64,000 nt of DNA from an uncultured Clostridia bacterium. GTDB lineage: Bacteria; Bacillota; Clostridia; TANB77; CAG-508. The stretch is taken from the NCBI GenBank assembly GCA_934120045.1, contig CAKOTF010000009.1, forward strand, positions 1-64,000. The letters are read 5' to 3'. Within the stretch, counting starts at the first letter, position 1, and every line of letters starts with the position of its first letter. The notes beneath the pieces were generated by a model. It searched no databases. It was given only the letters and a program-made list of their open reading frames with translations, and was not told the origin of the DNA. Of the stretch, positions 58,751 through 64,000 are shown piece after piece. A program made the position numbers and the translations under genes.

Positions 58751-60343
58751 TTACAACTCAACAGTCATAATTAAGTTGCCATCTTGATCATAAACATCTT
58801 CGAAAGTCTCCTGATATCCATACAAATCTTTACTTGTATATTTTGCATAGGAATAATAACCATTTCCAGAGATTTTGTCATATTGGATTGGAATGATTTC
58901 TTTAAAGCCATAGAATTCAGCATTTTCAAAATCAACTCCTACATATTTAAACACTCCCCATTGACCATTTTTTCTAATCATAACAATCAATTCATCAGAA
59001 TCATCTATAACTCTGATTTCCTGGCATTTAAGATGATGAATTTCTTTCGCTTTCAAATTATATTCAACATATTCATTATCCCTATCTTTTTTGTGAAATA
59101 TAATGCTAGTATAATCTTCCCATACAATATCATTTTCTTCATCAAAGGAAAAATCTGTCACCTTCATTCCATTTAAATCATAAATTTGAAAACATCCTGA
59201 ACTACTATAAATTTTTATATAATTCTCATCTTCAAATTCAAATCTATATCCTTCAATTTTAGTTTTAAGCTCTCCATTAAAATTAAATATCCATAAAGTC
59301 TCATTATTAGGATATAGCAGACTAGAGCCAATGGCATAACGCATTTGTCGTACTTGAAATATACGAAAAACACTTTCACATATTACTTTACCATTATAAT
59401 CAAAGATTTGCCATTCAGAATCATAATAATAACTACCTTTTATCATAACAGCAATCCATTTTTCAGTTGTCTTAAAACAATCTGTTAACCTTTTTGCAAT
59501 AAAAGTTGTTACTATATGATTTCCGTTTGATGAATAAAACCTAAATTTACCTGTATTAAATTCTTCAACTATCAATACCTTAGAGAACTTATAAAGTCTT
59601 TCTCTTTCTTTAATCTCTAAGCCATTGTATTTAAAAACTTTTTCTTCACCTTCTTCTGCTTTATTTCCTATAAGCATTTTTAATAACTCATCACTAATAC
59701 CTCTCGCCATAACATTTCCATCTTGAGTTACAACTATCCAACCATCTTTTTCTTTTATCATCATACTCCGATGAATTCCAAACCAATAACAATTTGTTCT
59801 AAGAATCATCTGTAAACTTTGCTTATCTTTATAATTGGATTTAGGAATAGTTCCTAACAACTTATTATTTGATATATTATAAATCTTAATTTCACCACAC
59901 TTGTTTTTTTCAATCCAATAATGTTCAGAAATCCAAATTCTTGTTCCAACTTCAAAATTGTTTTTGTAAGAATCAAATTGACTAGAAACAACTACTCTTT
60001 CTCTAAATCCTTTATAAAACTTACTTGTACTACTAGATTGTAAAATGAGTTTAATTGCACCTAAGATATATTTTCCTTCAGCTTTATATTTCTGAATAAC
60101 TTTTCCTTCATAATTCTTAACATAATAACTGTCTTTTGATAATACAATAAAAGCCTCTTTACCAAATAAAGTATTTTTTAATAAGCTATCCACATCTTTA
60201 AATCCAAATACTTCACTTATTTTTTCTCCTTCCATGTTATATATATCAGCTTTTGTATCATTATTTCTAAGGAGAATTGTATAATTTCCAGAAACAATAA
60301 CACTTTCTCCAATTGCCAAAACAGGTATGTTGATTTTTGTCAT
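58751..60343 (-). CDS. Large hypothetical beta-repeat (WG-like/propeller) protein
   Basis: A 530-residue cytoplasmic protein without signal peptide or TM segment. It consists of repeated short beta units of the form aromatic-x-(N/D)-x-x-G-(K/E) (YNMEGEKISEVFG, VKNYEGKVIQKY, YSSNGNHIVTTF, FDYNGKVICESV, FNFNGELKTKIE, YDLNGMKVTDFS, YDQDGNLIMTVE). These resemble WG or beta-propeller repeats, suggesting eight or more blades. No catalytic motif. Function unknown; a binding or scaffold role is inference. Codon use and AT content match the neighbours. Ends with terminator 58701-58748. Confidence 0.65.
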   Translation of the reverse strand: MTKINIPVLAIGESVIVSGNYTILLRNNDTKADIYNMEGEKISEVFGFKDVDSLLKNTLFGKEAFIVLSKDSYYVKNYEGKVIQKYKAEGKYILGAIKLILQSSSTSKFYKGFRERVVVSSQFDSYKNNFEVGTRIWISEHYWIEKNKCGEIKIYNISNNKLLGTIPKSNYKDKQSLQMILRTNCYWFGIHRSMMIKEKDGWIVVTQDGNVMARGISDELLKMLIGNKAEEGEEKVFKYNGLEIKERERLYKFSKVLIVEEFNTGKFRFYSSNGNHIVTTFIAKRLTDCFKTTEKWIAVMIKGSYYYDSEWQIFDYNGKVICESVFRIFQVRQMRYAIGSSLLYPNNETLWIFNFNGELKTKIEGYRFEFEDENYIKIYSSSGCFQIYDLNGMKVTDFSFDEENDIVWEDYTSIIFHKKDRDNEYVEYNLKAKEIHHLKCQEIRVIDDSDELIVMIRKNGQWGVFKYVGVDFENAEFYGFKEIIPIQYDKISGNGYYSYAKYTSKDLYGYQETFEDVYDQDGNLIMTVEL

Positions 60344-60439
60344 GATGTTTGTTCCTTTCTGTCTTGATATTTATGTTTTTCTATAAGGCTTCTTGAGCCT
60401 CATCTTGGCTATTATATCATGTATTTTATGTAAAATCAA

Positions 60440-60638
60440 TTAATTTTTTTAATTTGATAATGAACTCAAAGTAAAAAGCGAATCTAAGATTTTCTATCAA
60501 ATAAAAATTTTAAGAAAATCTAAGACTCGCCATATTTATCTAGTACAGAAAGTCCTCCTACAAGGAGAACTTTCCTACTATATAAAAAAAGCAAGAAACT
60601 TTTTAGTCTCTTGCTTTTATTTCTGACATAAAGTCAAA
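60440..60638. other. Hairpin-rich intergenic region between enolase and the beta-repeat gene
   Basis: Three successive hairpins: 60478-60495 with 60513-60530 (18 bp, two mismatches), 60547-60559 with 60563-60575 (AGAAAGT...ACTTTCC), and the enolase terminator 60587-60596 with 60609-60618. No ORF. The first two are not needed for termination of eno and could be further terminators or a small RNA. Confidence 0.55.
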
Positions 60639-61946
60639 TTATTTTATTATTGCTTTTCTTCCTAAATATTGAGCAACATCACCTAATTGATGTTCGATAT
60701 TTAATAATCTATTATATTTAGCAACTCTATCTGTTCTACATGGTGCACCTGTTTTGATTTGTCCAGCATTCATTGCAACTGCAACATCTGCTAATGTTGT
60801 ATCTTCTGTTTCACCACTTCTGTGTGATACAACAGCTGTCATTCCATGTTTATTAGCTAATTCGATAGCATCTAATGTTTCTGTTAATGTTCCAATTTGG
60901 TTTAATTTGATTAATATACTGTTTGTTACACCTAAATCAATACCTTTTTGTAATCTCTTCATATTTGTTACAAATAAGTCATCACCAACTAATTGAATTT
61001 TTGATCCTAATCTGTCTGTTAGTTTTTTCCATCCAGCCCAGTCTTCTTCTGCTAAACCATCTTCGATTGAGATAATTGGATATCTGTTTACTAAATCTTC
61101 TAAGAAGTCTATCATTTCATCTTCTGTTTTTGTAACACCTATTTTCCAGAAATGATATTGTCCTTCTTTTCCTATTTTCTTTGCTTCATCATATAATTCT
61201 GTTGCAGCAACATCTAATGCTAAAGCAACTTCTTCACCTGGTTTATATCCTGCTTTTTTAATAGCTTCCATTATTAATTGAAGTGCTTCATCTTCATCTT
61301 TAACGTTTGGGGCAAATCCACCTTCATCACCAACACCTGTTCCTAATCCTTTTGATTTTAAAACAGCTTTTAAGTTGTGATAAATTTCGGCACACATACG
61401 TAAACATTCAGAGAATGATTTTGCTCCAACTGGCATAATCATAAATTCTTGTACACTTAATGTTGAATCAGCATGTTTACCACCATTCATGATGTTCATC
61501 ATTGGAACTGGCATAACTTTTGCATTTGGTCCACCAATATAGTTATATAATTCCATTCCTAATGATGCAGCAGCAGCTTTAGCACAAGCTAATGATACAC
61601 CTAATGTAGCATTTGCTCCTAATACACCTTTGTTTTCTGTTCCATCTAATTCGATAAGCATTTTATCGATTCCAGCTTGGTCATAAACATTCATTCCTTC
61701 TAATTTTGGAGCTATAACTGAGTTAACATTTTCTACAGCTTTTAAAACTCCTTTTCCTAAATATCTTGATTTATCACCATCTCTTAATTCAACAGCTTCA
61801 AAGCTTCCTGTTGATGCTCCAGATGGAACCATTGCTACACCATGTGCTCCATCAAATGTTGTAACTTCAACTTGTACAGTTGGATTTCCTCTTGAATCTA
61901 ATACCTCTAATGCTTCTACACTTTCAATTTCTAAATAATCTTTCAT
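60639..61946 (-). CDS. eno: Enolase
   Basis: A 435-residue enolase of normal length. Motifs: ESVEALEVLDSRGNPTVQVE at the start, PSGASTGSFEAVELRDGD, VGDEGGFAPN, metal ligands in ALDVAATELY, SIEDGLAEEDW and GDDLFVTN, and catalytic Lys in SILIKLNQIGTLTETL. It ends with ATVV-type SHRSGETEDTT and KYNRLLNIE. Interconverts 2-phosphoglycerate and PEP. Start at 61946, with GGAAAGAG upstream. Better G+C and more regular codons than its neighbours, as usual for a highly expressed gene. Confidence 0.98.
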   Translation of the reverse strand: MKDYLEIESVEALEVLDSRGNPTVQVEVTTFDGAHGVAMVPSGASTGSFEAVELRDGDKSRYLGKGVLKAVENVNSVIAPKLEGMNVYDQAGIDKMLIELDGTENKGVLGANATLGVSLACAKAAAASLGMELYNYIGGPNAKVMPVPMMNIMNGGKHADSTLSVQEFMIMPVGAKSFSECLRMCAEIYHNLKAVLKSKGLGTGVGDEGGFAPNVKDEDEALQLIMEAIKKAGYKPGEEVALALDVAATELYDEAKKIGKEGQYHFWKIGVTKTEDEMIDFLEDLVNRYPIISIEDGLAEEDWAGWKKLTDRLGSKIQLVGDDLFVTNMKRLQKGIDLGVTNSILIKLNQIGTLTETLDAIELANKHGMTAVVSHRSGETEDTTLADVAVAMNAGQIKTGAPCRTDRVAKYNRLLNIEHQLGDVAQYLGRKAIIK

Positions 61947-62026
61947 AAAACTCTCTTTCCTTTCTTATCATATCATGTATATAGTATGAATCAATTATTA
62001 TAAATGTAATCAAATTAATAATACAA

Positions 62027-63028
62027 CTATTTCATAGCTTCTTCAACAGCAACAGCTACTGCTACTGAAGCACCAACCATTGGGTTGTTACCCATACCAA
62101 TTAATCCCATCATTTCTACGTGAGCTGGTACTGAAGATGATCCTGCAAATTGTGCATCTGAATGCATTCTTCCCATTGTATCTGTCATACCATAAGAAGC
62201 TGGTCCTGCTGCCATATTATCTGGATGAAGTGTTCTACCTGTTCCACCACCAGAAGCAACTGAGAAGTATTTCTTTCCTGCTTCTAGTCTTTCTTTCTTA
62301 TATGTTCCTGCAACTGGATGTTGGAATCTTGTTGGGTTTGTTGAGTTTCCTGTAATAGATACATCAACATCTTCTAACCACATGATTGCTACACCTTCTC
62401 TAACATCGTTTGCACCATAACATTTTACTTGGCTTCTTTCTCCATCAGAATATTTTATTTCTTCTACTACTTTTACTTTTCCTGTAAAATAATCAAAATC
62501 TGTTTTTACATATGTAAATCCATTTATTCTTGATATTATTTGTGCTGCATCTTTTCCTAAACCATTTAAAATTACTCTTAATGGTTCTTTTCTAACTTTG
62601 TTTGCAGATTTTGCTATACCAATAGCTCCTTCTGCTGCTGCAAAACTTTCATGTCCTGCTAAAAATGCAAAACATTTTGTATCTTCTGATAATAGCATTG
62701 ATGCTAAATTTCCATGTCCTAATCCTACTTTTCTATCATCTGCAACAGATCCTGGAATACAAAATGCTTGTAATCCTTCTCCAATTGCTTTTGCTGCATC
62801 TGATGCCTTTTTACATCCTTTTTTGATTGCTATTGCTGCACCTAATGTGTAAGCCCAAGCTGCATTTTCAAAACAAATTGGTTGAACTCCTTTTACTATT
62901 TCATAAGGATTAAATCCTTTATCTGTACAGATTTTTAATGAATCTTCAAAATCTTTTATTCCGTATTTTTCCATAACTGGTTTTATTTGATCAATTCTTC
63001 TTTCATAACTTTCAAATGTTACTGCCAT
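62027..63028 (-). CDS. GGGtGRT protein
   Basis: A 333-residue protein of the family named for its GGGTGRT motif, seen here as FSVASGGGTGRTLHPDNMAA (near residue 260). It is rich in alanine and glycine with several small-residue turns (GNLASMLLSEDTKCFAFLAG, MGLIGMGNNPMVGASVAVAV at the C terminus). Function unknown. It is nearly always next to an Fe-S scaffold gene, as here (63107), with 78 bp between the two. Start at 63028, with AGGAGG upstream. Confidence 0.92.
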   Translation of the reverse strand: MAVTFESYERRIDQIKPVMEKYGIKDFEDSLKICTDKGFNPYEIVKGVQPICFENAAWAYTLGAAIAIKKGCKKASDAAKAIGEGLQAFCIPGSVADDRKVGLGHGNLASMLLSEDTKCFAFLAGHESFAAAEGAIGIAKSANKVRKEPLRVILNGLGKDAAQIISRINGFTYVKTDFDYFTGKVKVVEEIKYSDGERSQVKCYGANDVREGVAIMWLEDVDVSITGNSTNPTRFQHPVAGTYKKERLEAGKKYFSVASGGGTGRTLHPDNMAAGPASYGMTDTMGRMHSDAQFAGSSSVPAHVEMMGLIGMGNNPMVGASVAVAVAVEEAMK

Positions 63029-63106
63029 CTTTTATTCCTCCTATTTTTATTGTAAGGGAAGACATTTCCCATTTTTACATCTTATTTATTTTTTTTAATT
63101 CTATTT

Positions 63107-63799
63107 CTATGCTTCTCTTGGATCTATCTTCTTTACAGCTTCGTCAAATCTTCCATATGTACCAGAAGCTTTTTCAATTGCTTCTTTAGGATCAATTCCT
63201 TTTTTAATATTATCCATCATTTTTCCTAAATGAACATATTTATAACCAATTATTTGGTCATCTTTATCTAATCCTAATTCTACTATATATCCTTCTGTTA
63301 ATTGTAAATATCTTGGTCCTTTTAATGAACTTGAATATATTGTTCCTACTTGTGATGTATGTCCTTTTCCTAAATCTTCAAGTCCAGCTCCTACTGGAAG
63401 TCCACCTTCTGAGAAAGCTGTTTGAGTTCTACCATATACTATTTGTAAGAATAATTCTCTCATAGCAGTATTTATAGCATCACAAACTAAATCTGTATTT
63501 AATGCTTCTAATATTGTTTTACCTGTTAGAATTTCTCCTGCCATTGCAGCTGAATGTGTCATTCCTGAACATCCTATTGTTTCAATTAATGCTTCTTGGA
63601 TTATTCCATCTTTTACATTTAATGTTAATTTACATGCTCCTTGTTGTGGTGCACACCATCCAATACCATGTGTTAATCCTGATATATCTTTTATATCTTT
63701 TGCTTTTACCCATTTTCCTTCTTCTGGAATTGGTGCTGGTCCATGGTCTACTCCTTTTGCAACACAGCACATATTTTCTAATTCTTTTGAATAAATCAT
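63107..63799 (-). CDS. Iron-sulfur cluster assembly scaffold-like protein (IscU/NifU type)
   Basis: A 230-residue protein with a NifU_N/IscU-like domain. Three cysteine regions match scaffold ligands: GWCAPQQGACKLTL, IETIGCSGMTHSAAMAGEIL and TDLVCDAINTAM. It is longer than IscU (about 130), with an extra C-terminal region (GPRYLQLTEGYIVELGLDKD, then KASGTYGRFDEAVK). The start is the ATG at 63799, preceded by AAAGGAGC. It pairs with the GGGtGRT gene downstream, and the partial gene upstream overlaps its ribosome site, so all three are one operon. Confidence 0.88.
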   Translation of the reverse strand: MIYSKELENMCCVAKGVDHGPAPIPEEGKWVKAKDIKDISGLTHGIGWCAPQQGACKLTLNVKDGIIQEALIETIGCSGMTHSAAMAGEILTGKTILEALNTDLVCDAINTAMRELFLQIVYGRTQTAFSEGGLPVGAGLEDLGKGHTSQVGTIYSSSLKGPRYLQLTEGYIVELGLDKDDQIIGYKYVHLGKMMDNIKKGIDPKEAIEKASGTYGRFDEAVKKIDPREA

Positions 63800-63813
63800 T
63801 TTTATTGCTCCTT

Positions 63814-64000
63814 TCATTTATTACATAATATTTGATTTTTTATTTTACTTTCTTCTTGTTTTGCTACACGATAGTCAACTCTTTGATTTTCATCAACATC
63901 TGTTGTATCATATTTTACCACATTTACTTGTCTTTTTAAGTAAATTCCAGTAATATATTCATCAGATTTCGGAACTTCTAAATTTCTAGTAGATAAATAT
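63814..64000 (-). CDS. C-terminal fragment of an unidentified protein
   Basis: An open frame enters from the right edge and ends at the TGA at 63814. It encodes about 62 residues (YLSTRNLEVPKSDEYITGIY, then QVNVVKYDTTDVDENQRVDY). No stop or frame break inside the window. The family is not recognised. It sits 14 bp upstream of the Fe-S scaffold start and is probably the preceding gene of that operon. Confidence 0.6.
   Translation of the reverse strand, partial: YLSTRNLEVPKSDEYITGIYLKRQVNVVKYDTTDVDENQRVDYRVAKQEESKIKNQILCNK

Overview
The window is one stretch of very AT-rich, Gram-positive-type chromosome. Start codons sit behind strong GGAGG-type ribosome sites. A spoIIM-like and a ylbJ-like gene point to a spore former, and the gene set (vanG-type cluster, GGGtGRT protein, EndoQ, RNase Y) fits a low-GC anaerobic Clostridia-type gut commensal. 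I cannot name a species. Almost everything lies on the minus strand. There is no rRNA, no CRISPR array and no intact insertion sequence.

1-28 kb is an accessory, partly decaying region of short units. It holds MBL, Nudix, GNAT, YjbR, histidine phosphatase and ATC-hydrolase genes, plus a cluster of broken genes at 1.8-5.8 kb (MBL-like hydrolase, HxlR regulator, PPC/DUF296 remnant, alkyltransferase-like protein). Into this are set a Bce/Yxd-type peptide-sensing module with a YxeA gene (5.9-11.0 kb, with TTACA-N4-TGTAA operators before both transcription units) and a vanG-type glycopeptide-resistance cluster, vanR-vanS-vanW-vanG-vanXY-vanT (15.9-22.6 kb). An exact 14-base box lies at the same distance upstream of the vanR, vanW and P-type ATPase promoters and suggests a small VanR regulon. 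A ~140-175 bp inverted, MITE-like repeat occurs at 5.2 and 28.0 kb.

28-38 kb carries a lipoprotein, a dead phosphotransferase gene, a second two-component/ABC module (29.9-34.2 kb), Nudix and DUF488 genes, a membrane protein of unknown type and a MATE transporter fused to a cytidylate-kinase-like domain. Several unrelated genes here and in the first region are separated by a recurring compact element, in which the hairpin terminator of one gene contains the promoter of the next.

38-64 kb is mostly conserved core: a MecA-type class B PBP, DNA polymerase IV, RNase Y, XerD-like recombinase, SpoIIM, EndoQ (behind an unusual leader hairpin), FtsH, alanine racemase, FemX-like transferase, tRNA-Gln(CTG) with a cyclophilin, a YgjP-type metallopeptidase, YlbJ, a second FtsH-like protein that has lost the AAA pore loop and arginine fingers, 4-alpha-glucanotransferase, a large unknown protein, enolase, and the GGGtGRT/Fe-S scaffold pair. 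Two themes recur: envelope defence (vanG, Bce-like, MacB-like, MecA-type PBP, FemX, two alanine racemases) and nucleotide or DNA repair (four Nudix genes, RdgB, Tag, a possible HhH glycosylase, EndoQ, Pol IV, a broken alkyltransferase-like gene).
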